In this document: piece by piece, positions 1 to 12,123 of the stretch
How the letters are laid out: the number at the start of each line of letters is the position of its first letter
Numbering within the stretch: the stretch's first letter is position 1
Assembly: GCA_026545765.1 (NCBI GenBank)
Contig: CM048844.1
Span: 65,657,035-65,721,034, forward strand
Reading direction: 5' to 3'
DNA length: 64,000 nt
DNA from: Plantago major
Lineage: Eukaryota > Streptophyta > Magnoliopsida > Lamiales > Plantaginaceae
Position numbers and translations under genes: made by a program
The notes under the pieces: model-generated
What the model was told of the DNA's origin: nothing
The model's input: the letters and a program-made list of their open reading frames with translations, nothing else
Databases searched by the model: none

Positions 1-394
1 ACATTTTGGTATGGGTGTAGCGTTGACATTTTCTATCCAGGTACTATGGCACCCAAAACAAAGAGTGTGTCCAAAAAGCAGAAGGGAGCCCTAGTTCGAA
101 CACATTAAGGGGAGGAAAAGCGTGATAGCCTCCGATTTTTCAGAGTTAGGTGGGTGCTACCAAGGACTTGCCGCAGATCTTAGGAGCATACATGGAGTAT
201 CGTAGCGGTTCGGTACGCACTTGGATCAGTGGGACTCATGCTATTCGAGTCTCACACAGTACATGTCTGCAGCGTACACGCGGGCAACTGAGCGCCTAGC
301 GCATATCGAGCAAATGCGCAAAGCTCAGACAAATGACCGGCAGCAACAAAGAGGAGGCTCATCTTCCGGACCCCATGGTCCGCCTTCCTCTTAG
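1..394 (+). pseudogene. Remnant of Athila-like 3' (env-like) ORF
   Basis: Two pieces of a 3' ORF remain. An ATG at 49 opens a lysine-rich N-terminus (MAPKTKSVSKKQKG...) that stops at 106-108. A C-terminal piece ends at the stop 392-394 and has the same glutamine/arginine-rich tail (AHIEQMRKAQ, then a Gly/Ser/Pro end) as the better preserved 3' ORF of element D. The central domain seen in H and D is missing, so this copy is internally deleted. The product is not understood. Older papers call such ORFs env-like, but the basic start suggests a nuclear protein. Confidence 0.55.
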
Positions 395-1983
395 TGATCA
401 TGCCAACCTAGGCATACTACGGGCGGTAACTCTATAACTCCCTCTTTTTATTTATTCCCTAGGCTAGGGACTAGCTATCGAATAGGTTTGGGGAGGGAAG
501 TTGTATCATATGATTACATGCCTCGGATATTTTCTACCTTGTATATATTGTATATATGTGTTTTTTATTTTCTTTTTGGTTTTTTCGATTATGTGGGGTG
601 GTATGTTAGCCACCTTTGTGTGATTGCATTTGAGTCGAGTCTTTTGGCCTATTTAAAAAAAAAAAATTTGTGTCGAGTCTTGAGTTCTTTTGACAAGCCT
701 GGTTATCTATTGCCGTAGTTAAGCCTTTTTACTGATGTGTTCTTAGATGGCCTCTGGCTGAGTGCTAAGGATTTTTCGAAAATCACTTTAGTTCGTTTCG
801 CTTGTAAATAAAATGTCTTCCTGTTTTAGTAGTAAAAAAGCTGGTGAGAAACCTTAAAGCCGATGAAAAAATCTTGTACCGGCAAATGTGTGATTCTAGT
901 AGGATGAGCAATGATTTTTAACTTGCGCCACGTCACATACATGTGCACTCTTTTTAAAACGAGTATGACGAACGACACTTGGTGTCTCGATTCTCGAACC
1001 TGTTCCAAGGAACAGGTTTGGGGAGGAGGACTCTTGTAAACTTCATACTCAGGCTCACTACTTTCTATATTTGAGCTATGGTCGATTTGGAAATTGTTTT
1101 GTATTGCTATGCTGCCGTTCTAAAAAAGAAAGAAAATAAAAATAGAAAAAATCTCGAGGTGTATTCCAGGATCACTTGTGATCGTCTAAGATCGTGTTGG
1201 GCATTTCCAAATACTACCTATAAACCAATGCGGGGCTGATTGTGCGTATGCTGTGAGGGTTGATGGTTTTGTTTCCAAAATGCATGCCAAATACTACCTG
1301 TAATCCAGCGCGTGGGCGGTGCTCGTATGTTGTGAGGGTTGATGGGGTGTATACCAAATCGACACGTACAAAAGTACGGATCTTAGGCAACCAATTAGGA
1401 TACACTTGCAACATTGAGATAGAAAAAAAATGAAAAAATAGAAAATCTGTGCAAAAAGAGCAAAGCACAAGAAAAAAAAAAGAGAGAGAAATAAACGTGC
1501 AAAAAGAGCAAAGCACGAGAACAACAACTAATTTTATTTCCTTGTATTTGATTTCGACCCCTTTCCTAAAAAGTCTTTTCTGACACGTTTGATTTGAGTG
1601 CAAAAGCATGTAATATTAGTGGCAGCTTGTGACGTTTGTTGTCACCATCCTAAGTTAACTCTTGAGAGAATACCCTTATTTACTCGACACTTCTAGATGA
1701 GAGACTTGAGAGTTGCACCATTATCTTCCTTTGTGAGGGACTACTAGGATAGGATTAAGTTTTATTTACTTGTGAAACGGAAGATTGTGATCTTTGCAAA
1801 GCTACTTGTCAATGTTAGAAGGGATAGAAGTTTACACCAGAATAAGGGCTTATCTTCGGCAATACTTTTTCAGGTAGCTTGTCGATTGAACTCTACTATG
1901 TTTCGTCGTGTCTATGTGTTTTTTCTTTTTCTAGGTTTTATAGTTGTTTGCTCGAGGACGAGCAAAGGTTCGGTTTGGGAGTT
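395..1983 (+). other. 3' noncoding region of A-type element with PPT
   Basis: No gene is seen. The stretch holds two internal polypurine-tract-like sequences (GGTTTGGGGAGG at 485-496 and 1015-1026), a near-perfect palindrome at 997-1018 touching the second, and a small hairpin with an AAAA loop at 1365-1378. The terminal block has a GAGGACGAGCAAAGG motif, then GGTTTGGGAGTT up to 1983. This last tract abuts the LTR and is the functional-position PPT. Equivalent blocks occur on the minus strand in C, D and G. Confidence 0.7.
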
Positions 1984-3146
1984 TGATGAGTCGATATTTT
2001 AACGACTCATTTAGTGCCTTTTTCCGTATTTTGTTGCGTCTTTTAGACTTTATTTAGTGTTTTTTGTTCCGTGTCACGTTTGGGTTTTTTGTGTGTTTTT
2101 GTGCATTTTTAGGTGTCTTAGCGTCATTGGCAAGGAAATGGAGGACCAAAGTGCTAAGAAGACTTCAAAAACTTCTAGAAGCACCACTAGGCCAAGTTAG
2201 TGGGCCACTACTCCAAGAGAGGTGACATGGAGGTTCGAAAATGGAGAGAAAAGTGGAGAAAATGCGAAAAATGGAGGAGTTCCAAGAGACAAGGCTCACC
2301 GCGGTACAACAAAGCAGAAAACAAGGCAGAAAGTCCAGACCGCGATGAGGAGGATTCCGCAAAGAGCCTCACCGCGGTGAGCTCTGTTTGACAGAATCAA
2401 CCCACGTTTTTCTGGCAGTTTTTCCCATAATTTCTAGTTTCTTCTTCCTTGTTCTTATAAATAGTCTACGTATATCAGTCATTCAGACATATCTTCATTA
2501 CTTCAACTTTCATATTTTCAATTCCAAGCATTGTAAAACTTAGAGATTTCAATCTCTCTTTTAATTCGAAGAAGCATTATTGATCTTTCTGACGATCGCA
2601 GAGACCAATAGGCGCCCAGGTATTCAATAGTACGAGTTAGGTGGTTGCTGTTAATAAGATGTATTGTGACATATTGATATCTAATCGTTGAACGCATGCT
2701 TGATCGTTGTGAACTTGCATCAGTCTTTACCTCTAATTAGTATATATCCTGATGAGGGCACAGCTAGTGACAAGATTTTTGTCGTAACTCATACGTACTT
2801 ATAATCTGTATCTGGTTCGATTTTGCAATGGCAAAGTGTTGCATTCGCGGGCAGTGTACCATTATCTATATCGCGTCAGCACTTTTGAAAGATCAGCTTA
2901 CTTCGTTTCAATTGTAGAAATTACATCATCTAGGTATTACCTTGTCTTGTAATTGTAATTTGTTGTAGGCTTTTGAAGTATCAACATTACCCACACTATC
3001 TGTTTACAGCTCACACCTTGAGCCTACACCTTAGAACTAGCTTAATCAATTCCTTGAGTGAACGACCCTGTGGTTAAGCCTTGTTTTAGTATGACAACCG
3101 CTTTACTACTTGTGTTATTTTACAAGTATTAATTTTGAGCGCATCA
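1984..3146 (+). mobile_element. 3' LTR, A family (Athila-like gypsy)
   Basis: The LTR runs from TGATGAGTCG to GAGCGCATCA (TG...CA), 1163 bp, with the PPT directly upstream, so it is the 3' LTR of a plus-strand element whose body lies to the left. It opens with a 7-bp stem (TGAGTCG/CGACTCA). GC-rich CACCGCGGTGAG palindromes at about 2295-2385 precede a TATA box (CTTATAAATAG, 2454-2464). It is related to the interrupted minus-strand LTR of H. The 3' edge joins a B-family LTR piece, so this element probably inserted into that LTR. The duplication cannot be checked because the left end is outside the window. Confidence 0.8.
2281..2464 (+). promoter_or_regulatory. U3 promoter of LTR A: GC palindromes plus TATA box
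   Basis: Copies of a palindrome around ACCGCGGT (2296-2303, 2370-2381) and degenerate ones between them lie upstream of CTTATAAATAG at 2454-2464. The layout fits a plant pol II core promoter with an upstream cluster of repeated sites. The proteins that bind are unknown. Confidence 0.6.
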
Positions 3147-3623
3147 GTTGAGAAAGGCGGGCTCTAGCTTGACAGGCCAGAAAAGTCTGTTTCTGGATTC
3201 TTCTACTCCACTGCGGTTGACGGTGGACCGCAGAGAGGGTTCTTCGGTCGACAGTGGACCGCAGAGAGACTTCTGCGGTCAACTGTCGACCTCAGGCTTC
3301 GATTTCTGCAGGTTCGAATCTGTTTTCTTCGTTCTTTGATTTCCGGCTTCGTAACTTCGTTTCCTCGAAAAGTTGTCTTCTACAATGTTTTGACACCTTG
3401 AACTCCATGCAATGGCCAATTCAGCGTATTTGCTTAATTTCTCCAATTTCGCCCAAATATGACATTTTGGTGCCCGAAATCGTGCAATTCCTCAAAAACA
3501 CGATCATGACCTAAAAAATACACAAGAAGTTGGTAATCTCCAAAATATGATACGAATATTGAATCTTGGGCAAATAAAAAGGGTAAAAAAGCGTGCAAAA
3601 TTGCACATTTCATTGTCACGTCA
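3147..3623 (-). mobile_element. B-family LTR fragment, 5' part
   Basis: Read on the minus strand from 3623, this starts TGACGTGACAATG and parallels the intact B LTR at 54694-55997 for about 470 bp. It carries its own GC-rich repeats (3220-3290, GGTGGACCGCAG type). The right edge cuts the 3' ORF of H and supplies its present stop codon, so a B-family element probably inserted into H. The left edge is truncated by the A-type element ending at 3146. Confidence 0.7.
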
Positions 3624-4567
3624 CCCGACGTCAAGCTCACGATCGAAGTCACTATCCTCATCCTTCTCACCGTCACCCCTGTAATTTTCAAACAAATCTT
3701 GGTAGTTTTCCATGATTGCTTGGATAAGCTTAATGTCGTGTAAGTTCAAGCAACCCTTTTGTTTGCCATCTCGAATGATGTTAGGCACTCCAGCGGCCTC
3801 ACACATCTCGATGATCAAACATGGAAAACCCAAAGCTAGAGGTCTCGGACGATGTGCGAACGTCTTTGCCACAATGACAGCTCCAACATTCACGAACTCT
3901 CCTCTGATCAATGCTGCTATCAACCAGACAATAGGAGCTATCATAAGGGTGAAGTTGGAATTGGGAATCAAGTTATACTGAACCCAATTGGACCAAACCC
4001 TCGCAAGCGGGTTAAGTCGCCTATGTCTTAGTCTTCAAATCCTTTCCTCTGGTTGGAAACCCAGATGAGTGACAGCTGGCAATGTCTCTTCCTCCCAGTA
4101 CTCGCTTCAATTCGCTTCTAGGTCGAATATACGAGTGTCCAATTCGGGATTGTAATTTTTCCTTGCACGAAAAAATCGGTTGATGGAGTCTGGAGTGTAC
4201 TCCACCATCTTCCCCCGAATAGGTATAAATCCTCTATCGTCCCGGTCAGAGAAGTTAATGTAAAACTCTCTGACCAAGGACATGTCGTATTCCCTCCTCG
4301 TACATACTAGCCTTTGCCATCTCAACCTTCGTATGCTCTCATCGATTCTCTCCATGACGGGTGTGTCGAGTTGGTAGATGTTCATCCCACGCTCCGGTAT
4401 AATGCTCCTTGACTTGCTAAAGTGTTTGATCCGGAAGATTTCACCTTGCGTGCTCAGCTTGAATCCATATGCATCCGATCTAACAGGAGGAGCTTTATCC
4501 TTTGCCTTGGAACTCCGTTCTTTTGCTTCTTGTTCTTGTTGGACACAACCTTCTTCTTGGGCGACAT
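3624..4567 (-). pseudogene. 3' (env-like) ORF of element H, truncated
   Basis: One frame from about 4500 down to 3624 shows a domain with the signature LVREFYINF...IRGKMVEY...INRFF, typical of the plant Transposase_32-like ('putative plant transposon protein') family. A conserved LIRGEFVNVG...LALGFPCLI segment and an acidic tail follow. Two in-frame stops lie near 4107 and 4040, and the B LTR cuts the end. The best ATG (4567) lies in another frame and opens with MSPKKKVVSNKNKKQKNG, a strongly basic nuclear-localisation-like start. A frameshift separates it from the domain. There is no signal peptide or clear membrane anchor, so an envelope role is not supported. Confidence 0.6.
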
Positions 4568-5037
4568 ACGACCCCAAATCCGTAGAAATTGATGGATGAA
4601 AAGATGAATTGAAGCTCGTAAGTGATAGAGGAACTTACTACCTTCGTATTGGTCTATTACCCAAGTGAAATGGTGGAGAATTGGGGAAAAACCACGAATT
4701 GGGTGAGAAAATCAGAAAATGGAAGAAGTAAGAATGGAGGGGAGGAGCCTCTCCGTTCTTATTTATTCCCAGAGCTCACCGCAGTTACCTTCACCGCGGT
4801 CTGGCTATTGTAGAGAATTCCCTGCAGAAAAATATTTTTTGAAAAAAAAATTATATTTCTAAAATAAAATTTATACTATGAATCCAAATAACGATTATAA
4901 TAAAAACCAGTAAATTGTTCATATGCAATGCAAATTAATTACAAATTCAAAAATTTACCTATATCCATCCTAAAAGTCTATGTGCAAAGCTAAATCATGC
5001 TTTGGTTATAATCGTTAGCGTCGACTCTTCCTCTTCT
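4568..5037 (-). promoter_or_regulatory. Candidate internal promoter of H 3' ORF
   Basis: There is no coding sequence between protease and 3' ORF. On the minus strand the order is: two copies of the A-family palindrome (4791-4800 and 4775-4785), a TATA-like AATAAATAAG (4758-4767), about 190 nt of leader, then the ATG at 4567. A possible splice donor (AAG/GTAGTAAG) lies near 4640. The same palindrome marks the U3 promoter of this element's LTR. The rest (4820-5037) is AT-rich and contains the end of the protease region. Confidence 0.45.
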
Positions 5038-5553
5038 TCATTCTTCGTCCTCCAAGGCTTGAACCTGTAAATTTTCAGCTTTGCACAATGGGTTAACATA
5101 CCTTGCAAAACCACTGGCCTTTGGGCGATTGTATAGAGGCAACTCGTACGAAATTCCGAGCACCTCCATTGTCCAGTTACGATCATGCACGTTCACGGAT
5201 ATCCCAGCCGTGTATTGAAACGTCCTCCCTAGCAAGATCAGCTCATGTTCGTCTTTATCTGGGTTGTCGGAGTCCATAACCACAAAATTGGTACGTACAT
5301 GGAACCCGATAATCCTCACATCAACGCCCTGAACCATGCCTTGCGGACTCTTAATACTCCCATCCGCCATAATCATGTTGCCTAAGAGAGGCTTCATTCC
5401 TTCAAGTCCTAACCTCTTGTACTGGCTAAGTATCATCATGTTAACTCCAGCCCCTGAGTCGAGCATTCCAATCACCCGGTTAGAGTTTCCTACACCGACC
5501 TCAAGGTCCATACTTGGGATTGACATTGGCATCGGCTGGCTCTCGACCACCAT
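5038..5553 (-). pseudogene. Retropepsin-like aspartic protease of element H
   Basis: A 171-residue open frame carries the active-site signature GMLDSGAGVNMM at about residue 29-40 and the second-lobe motif LILLGRTF at about residue 105. It would cleave the Gag precursor. In autonomous gypsy elements reverse transcriptase, RNase H and integrase follow. Here the frame ends and the next recognisable gene is the 3' ORF, so the polymerase genes are missing. Conserved post-pol sequence (the TCGTTAGC block at about 5010-5025) follows directly, which suggests a clean ancestral deletion. Confidence 0.75.
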
Positions 5554-5622
5554 TATAGGTCGAATCTCTCCTTGTGGCTGTGGATCAATCTTAAAAACTA
5601 GATTAACCGGGTCATCCTCCTT

Positions 5623-7148
5623 TTAATAAGCAAAGATCATCACCTCGTCCTCATCCATCATCTCGCCTTCCTCTAGCGACTCCTCAGGCTCGTCCTTGGG
5701 AGGTAGAGGCAACTCCTCGGGATCCTCCTCCGACTTGTCAATGGATATGTAAATTGGGAACTTTTCTTCGCCCCTTCGCATCCCCGGTAAAGTATGTCGC
5801 ATTCCACATGTCTTACAACGTGGATCGAACAGAAGTTCTCCAGCTTCCACCTCAAAGTTCTGAGTTCCACTTACTCCTTTAAGCACATCGATTGCCCGGG
5901 CCTTCTCAGTTGTACTTGGGAACTTTCCTTGTTCCCGTCTCTGTGATCTTCCCACCAGCTCTTCGACCATGTTCTCGGTCCTCCTCACAGCATTTTCGAA
6001 GACTTCAAACCTCTTGTCATTCCGTTCCTTTACCTGGTTTGAGTGCTTGTAAAAGCGATCCGAATCCTCCATAATCATCTTGATCCTACCAGCAAGATCA
6101 TCCTTGGTTGCTTCGCCCTGGCCAATGACTTCTTGAGGCACCTCCCTCAGTTGTGCATGTGACACATAGTTCTCGTATTTGTTGCTAGAATAACTCAACA
6201 ATCTATGGTCTCCATAATCCATCGGCTTCCTGTACTGCACGTATCCCAGGTGCATCACTCCTTGCCTATCAACCCAATTTGCCTCCTCTGCGAGGTTTGG
6301 GTTCATCTCCCTGGCTTGTTCTAACATGCACAACTTAGCACCGTACCCTATGTAATAGCACACTCCACATACCTCACTTGATTGGAGGCTCAGTGTGGTA
6401 ACCGTTCCGGTCATCTTTGCTTATTGCACGTCTTCAAGCATGCGGGTCAAGTTGGGAACCCCTACTTCATGGCGGTTCTAGCCTCGCCTTTCCCTTTCTC
6501 TCGTCCCTTCACTCCCTTATGCTGGGATGCTTGTGCCAGTTTCTCAAAGGCCGCTTCAATCTCCTTTGTTGTGCTTTGCATTATTGAACCACCCAAGCTC
6601 ATGTCCATGAGCATTTGAGCTGTTATGTCAAGCCCCTCTTAGAAGCTTTGACACAAAGTCATCGTGTCAAACCGCTGGTGTGGTCATTACACCAGTAGGT
6701 ATTTCAATCGCTCCCTGGCCTCGTACATCCTTTCATCGTATCGCTGCTGAAAGTGAGCCATTTGGTTCCTTAGACTTGAGGTCTTCGAGTAGGGAAAGTA
6801 CTTCCCCATGAACACCTTGTAAACATCCTCCCACGTCTACAATGAATTCTCCGGGAGGTGTAGCAGCCACGCCTTCGCCAAATCCTGCAAACAGATAGGA
6901 AATAATTTCTTACGGACATCCCCATCCATCACTCCATTGTTTGCTCCATTGGGAATGCGCCCCACTAGCGCCTCGAACTCCTTTAGGAACTTCATACATC
7001 ATCGTTGCCATGCCCGTAGAACTTCGGCATGTCATGGAAGTGGTGGTTCTTAATCTCCAAGTTCCTTGCAGCATTAGATAGCTTGATTGGAGATCCCGAC
7101 ACCTGCACCGCGGGTTGCATGTATTCCCCGAACACCCTCCATGGTGCT
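5623..7148 (-). pseudogene. gag of element H, 3' portion
   Basis: The minus-strand gag core is at about 6650-6900 (AKAWLLHLPEN, then TWEDVYKVFMGKYFP and YEARERLKYLL). A degenerate zinc knuckle lies at about 6370-6330 (CGVC...YGAKLC, with His replaced by Tyr). A 263-codon open frame (6414-5623) ends in a Glu/Pro-rich acidic tail. Several stops and frameshifts lie upstream. The gag start is at 14987, because element C is inserted at 7149 inside this gene. Gag would form the particle and bind RNA. Confidence 0.7.
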
Positions 7149-8545
7149 TGATGCGTCGAATCAAGTCTTTAATTTTATTATAGCCAAAGGCACAAATCAA
7201 GATCACTAGAAAACCGTAGTGAAGTGATGAGTTGCCCTGAGTGTCATTCTTGAAAGACTTGACTAAGCTTTGTTTGCAAATGCAAGTTTAGTTAATCGAC
7301 TGGAAAGCAGATAAAGTAAGTAACAGAGATTCGTGATAGGTTTAAGCTTCAAAATAGATGTAACTCAAGGTTTGTTATGAAAGACCTAACCAATCAACTC
7401 TATATCAATCCCCCTAGACACAATCATACAAAGAACGCTTCGCTTTATCTCTATAAAGAAACACATGTCAGTGGTAAGTAAAAGGTTCATCCTAGCTAGT
7501 ACGACTTTTGAATGTGAAATCATGTAATGAACGTAGTAGAGTCGTCAATTCTACTAGTCAGCGTTTTTAGTTGAATGTGTTGGGCTTAAATCGTAATTAA
7601 CCTTGAGGGTGCGAATCCCTCTTGTGGATTTTGGGTATCAGGAAAGGATTGCTAAAGCAATGAACTACAAATGATTCGCAAGAATTCAGCAAACAAAACA
7701 ACAGTGTAATTTCATCTAAAATATCCTATACTAGCTCCAATTCCTAAATTCTTACCACCGAACCATAGGATGACTAGCTACGCGATCCACTCATGTTCCA
7801 CACATCCAACATGCAATAAGCATATGCACAAATCATATGAAAATCTATCTATTAAGCAAAAGAAGTTCATCCAATTACCAAATTATCACGGATTTGATTC
7901 CACGGATGAAAAGCTTCGACTGAATTCGAGTAGAAATCAAGACCCAAACCCTTCAAGGGTCTAAATGTGATACAATAATTATCCAAAGGTTTGTTACAAT
8001 TGTTGATGTAAATCTAGGGTTCTTGGATGACAGGAAAGTAAAAGGAGAATTTCAAATAGGGAGATTACAATCCGGAATGAAGTCTGATCCAAAAAGAAAC
8101 GCAGAATCAGAAATATGAAAACAAAAAACTGAGATCTACGTTGTAAAAGAAGGCGCCGAGCGATCGCCCCACGCTTGGGGCGATCGCCCGCTTCGGCTTC
8201 CTGGCGCAGCCCTCTGGGGCTACGTCCAAAGCTTGGGGCGATCGCCCTACTTCCTTTGGGGCTCGATTCGTGACTTTTTGTCCATCCTTGATCCGTTTGG
8301 CATCCCGAGCACCTTCGTGGCACCTATTTGGAGTCTTGGAGCTTGTGATCTCCGATAAAGTGCATAGAAATGCAACATTTGACTCCTTCTCTTCATGAAA
8401 AGTACTTTAAACCTGAAATTAATGTTGAAACACACACAAAACATGAAACAACACAAAATATATACAAAACATAAGTAAACATAACTAACAACTAATAAAA
8501 AGAGGGTAAAAAGGGTTAAATGAGGTGTAAAAATACGCCTCATCA
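7149..8545 (-). repeat. 3' LTR of element C (C1)
   Basis: Minus strand TGATGAGGCG to CGACGCATCA, 1397 bp, clearly homologous to 13420-14821. It contains three copies of a GGGGCGATCGCCC-type palindrome (about 8160-8250). The PPT (GGTTTGGGTAGTT) lies just outside at 8546-8560, which identifies this as the 3' LTR. Confidence 0.85.
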
Positions 8546-9579
8546 AACTACCCAAACCGAAACTTTGCTCGTCCCCGAGCAAACAAACAACCTAAAAAAG
8601 AAACTAGACTCTAAAGCACAATGACACACAACACAAAGAACGAGTCAATCATCCAAGTTACAAAATCTACATTTTTAAGAAACAAACTCGAGAGATGCAA
8701 TGATTTTGAGTTCTTACCAACATTGGTGCAAAATCAAGCAAAAATCAAACTAGTTCGTTTACAAAGTTAATAAGACTTAAGTCTAACTCAGAAGTCCCTC
8801 ACAAGGAATTTTTTAAAGGAAATCTCACTCTTCTGGACAAGTCCAGGATGGTTAACACTCAAAAGTAAACCTGGGAAGGTGTTTTTCACCACAAGTTGCC
8901 AAAGATCTCTTATGCAAATGCGTTCTTTTCAATGGGTCCAAAGGGAATTTAGTTCAAAAGACTAAAAATAGAGACATGCTTCTCCGATTAACGTTCCCTT
9001 TTTCGCTTTCAAAATTTCACAAAACCTTGCACACTATTTTTTGGAGTTACTCGAAATTGTTGTGAATCTGCGGATAAAATCACTGGTGTGTGACCCTCAT
9101 TATTATCAAGGACTTATTCCGCGTGTGGCTCCCGTACAAAGCTTTCGCTCATGTAGACAAGGAATTCCACATGACTCACAACTTGGGGTTTGAGTAACTC
9201 GTGTGCTTATTTGTCCTCATTGGCATCTTTTGGCTTCAATTTTGCTGTGTCCATTTTACCGAAGGTCTGCACTTTTGTCCGTGTCGATTTAGCAATGTTT
9301 CATCAACCTTCACGGTCATATGGCTGATAAAAGGCCACGTCGGTATATGGTAGTATTTGAAAACGCCCAACACGACCTACGGTGATCACGTAGGACCATG
9401 GAAACACCCCGAGCATTATTTACAAATACTTTTGTTGGGAACAAAAGCTAGAATTACAAATCACTTAATTAGTCACAAAAATATGGAAATCCCCTCCCCA
9501 AATCTGTTCTTTCGAACGGGTTTGGAAGGGTATCAAAAGTTTAAAACATGCCGTTTGTCGTTCCCAATTAATCAAAAGT
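8546..9579 (-). other. 3' noncoding region of element C
   Basis: No gene seen. Minus-strand order: an internal PPT-like tract TTTGGGGAGGGG (9490-9502) with an adjacent CTGTTC/GAACGG hairpin (9504-9519); the conserved block with a TCATCAACC...GGTAGTATTT region at 9300-9420; an imperfect AAAA-loop hairpin (about 9267-9281); then GGGGACGAGCAAAG and the terminal PPT by 8546. Equivalent to 395-1983 on the plus strand. Confidence 0.65.
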
Positions 9580-10475
9580 TCAAAACATGCTCTGCTCTAA
9601 ATCATCCCTCATCATTCTCTGTCCTAGCCTCTCCACTGTCTGTTCCAACCTTTGAACCCTGGCCTCTAGAGTGTTCAACCTCTCAGCAGTAGATGAATGT
9701 ATCATCACCGAGTGCTGCATAGATGCATGACAGTTTCCCAAGAACCCTCTCAGATCCTCCATAAAGCCTTCTGGAAGTTGTGACTCAGGAAGGTGGTGTT
9801 CCGTCCGATTATAGCCACTCAGCTTAGCACGCTTGCTCCTATGCTCCAGGATTTTTCCTATCCTCTCAAATACATTACTTAATTCGACAACGGTGCTCTC
9901 TCCCAACAATCCTCCACAAGCCAAATATCGACCAGTACTTGTGAAGACAAATCAAGGCCATCAAAGAAGAACTGGTTCAAATCTGTTGTACCAAAATGAT
10001 GATGGGGACACTGATGCTGTAAATCACAGAATCTCTCTCATGCTTCGTAGAAGGGCTCACCTTGCTGCTGGCTAAACTCACTAATCTGAGCTTTGAAGGT
10101 CGTAGTCATCGACAGGGTGTAGTATTTGCCCATAAAGGTCTGGAAAGCCTTATTCCAAGTAGTGATCCTTCCCTTTATTAGGCCATTCATCCAAGTACGT
10201 GCCTTGCAAAAGAGACACATAGGGAATATCTTGAGCCTCGAGTCATCATCCTCTAACCCTTCAGGTTTCTCCAATCCAGATATAAAATGCTCAATTTCAC
10301 TTAAGAAACCCATGACGTCCTCATTCTTAACTTCAAAGAATCTCAGAAGTTGCTGAATTAGATGCCTCTTAACCTCGAGACCCTGCACATTAGATGGTGT
10401 GACTATGGTGGGACGATGCGCACCTTGCACAGGTACGAGAAGTGTGTACATAAAAGGTCGCTCTGCTATAGCCAT
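9580..10475 (-). pseudogene. gag of F-type element inside C, coiled-coil tail
   Basis: The ATG at 10475 begins a 145-codon frame with a gag core (FPMCLFCKARTWMNGL..., TTWNKAFQTFMGKYY, PFYEA). After a frameshift near 10038 it continues as FFDGLDLSSQVLVDI and then a 114-codon frame. That frame ends in heptad-like helix (ERLNTLEARVQRLEQTVERL). No zinc knuckle was seen, and no protease follows. The F-family primer site and LTR lie directly upstream, so this gag belongs to the F family rather than to C. It is a truncated, non-autonomous copy. Confidence 0.65.
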
Positions 10476-10662
10476 ATCTACGAACCTGTGCTACAAGACA
10501 GACACAACACCAAAACTACGCAGAAATAAGTACCCGTTAGCTAAAACACGTACTAACAAACAAAGAAACACAAAGATAACAAAGGAAAAAAGAGATAACA
10601 ATAAAAAAATGAAACAAAAATACTGTAAATTAGAATTCGTAAACATAACAAAGGAGTTAAGT

Positions 10663-10679
10663 CCCTGGCAGCGGCGTCA
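10663..10679 (-). other. Primer binding site of F-type element
   Basis: Plus-strand CCCTGGCAGCGGCGTCA is a degenerate match to the CCCCGGCAACGGCGCCA 3' end of plant tRNA-Asp. It lies 6 bp from the LTR edge, the usual spacing in these elements. Confidence 0.65.
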
Positions 10680-10685
10680 AAAGCT

Positions 10686-12123
10686 TGATGTGTCAAATCC
10701 ATGTTTTATATTTGTCTAAATAGCCAAGAGTTAATTCCCAACAGTACGAAAACTTATAGTGCAGTGAAGTTAATCCCGAGGTCGGTCTCTAAGTACTTAA
10801 CTAGGCTGAGTCATGTTGAGGAATAATAATGACAGTATGAAAAGCAGTAAAAGTTGGTTTGCTTCGATAGCAAAATGATAATCTAACTATTATGCTGACT
10901 AACTAGAAAACAAATTAAAATGTGGAAATGAATATATGAGAGGGAATTATGGTGTGGTGACAGAAATCAAGCTAGCTAGCAGGAAAACATGCAACAATGA
11001 CGATGTCGATTTATTCTAATTATCACTAGGACACGTCCTAACAATTATTACACTGCTCTAGCTCTCTAGGACGACACCTTATATCAGATAAGGTACGAAG
11101 AAATATGACCATGAGCTAACTTATTTTGTTCTACAAAACATATAGCATTAGTGAAGGCGTCAATTTCACTAAGCTACAATTAATAAGCTAATGCAGTTAT
11201 GTGTTTGCTACGAACCAATGGATTATGCAATCTCTAGACGTTTTGGTGTGAAATCGGAATGCATAGTCCTTTTGTTGAATTTTGGGGGTAAGAACACAAA
11301 TCACATAACTACATACGCATTTAATCAAAAGGACACAGAGTAAATCGCATCATACATGTTATTGAATCGCATAAATCCTAGCTAGCATGCATTGAATCAA
11401 TTACCACCCCATAATTGGGTGTTTAGCTACCCATGATGTGCATAGACATAATCAATATCATATACGAACAAATAATAAACATAAACGAATATTAAATAAC
11501 AGGAATCGAAAGTTGATACAGATTTTACCAAATTGTGTCACAAACCCTAGGTAAAAACAGAAGAAACTGGAATCCAATCGGTAGAAAAGTATGAATTTGT
11601 TCTCCCAATCAAGAATCAATCATCAAATACAAGATAAATCGGTTCAATTACCTCCAGTAATATGTAGGTAATTTCCTTGGAAAAGTTCTAGGTTGAGAGC
11701 AAATGAATGTAAAGAAGATTATGAATATTGTAACTAATAGAAAATAGAAAGAAACGACGGTTGAATTAACATTACTGGCGTACGCCAGGCGCAAGGTAGC
11801 TTCCTGGCATACGCCTGGCTTGCGCCTGCGTGCGCCAGGTACTTTGATGGGCCCCAATCCACAGTTTGACTCCAAATTTGGTATTTTTGGTCTTCCCGCT
11901 CCGTTTCTGGCATCCGTTTTAGGCATTGGAACTTCGTACTCCTGTGAATGAATATAAAATGCATCTTTTTGCCTCCAAATCATGCGGTTTAACCAAATAC
12001 CTACAACATACACATAACACGAAAACGTAACAAAATACTAATAAAACACATAAAAACTATACTTGAGAAAACCAATAAGACGGTAAAAAAGAGCAAATGA
12101 GATGATTTAAAATAGACTCATCA
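10686..12123 (-). repeat. 5' LTR of F-type element inside C
   Basis: 1438 bp, minus strand TGATGAGTCTATTTT to GACACATCA, related to the plus-strand F LTR at 56603-57960. GC-rich palindromes of the CTGGCGTACGCCAG type lie at about 11775-11845. The primer site is adjacent at the left. No partner F LTR was found in C, so this element is 3'-truncated. Confidence 0.75.

Noticed and set aside
1214-1609. 131-codon minus-strand ORF
   Set aside because: It lies in the conserved 3' noncoding block and reads low-complexity Phe/Leu; equivalents in other elements are not open.
3624-4567. True envelope gene making H an endogenous retrovirus
   Set aside because: No signal peptide, cleavage site or membrane anchor; the start is basic and nuclear-signal-like.
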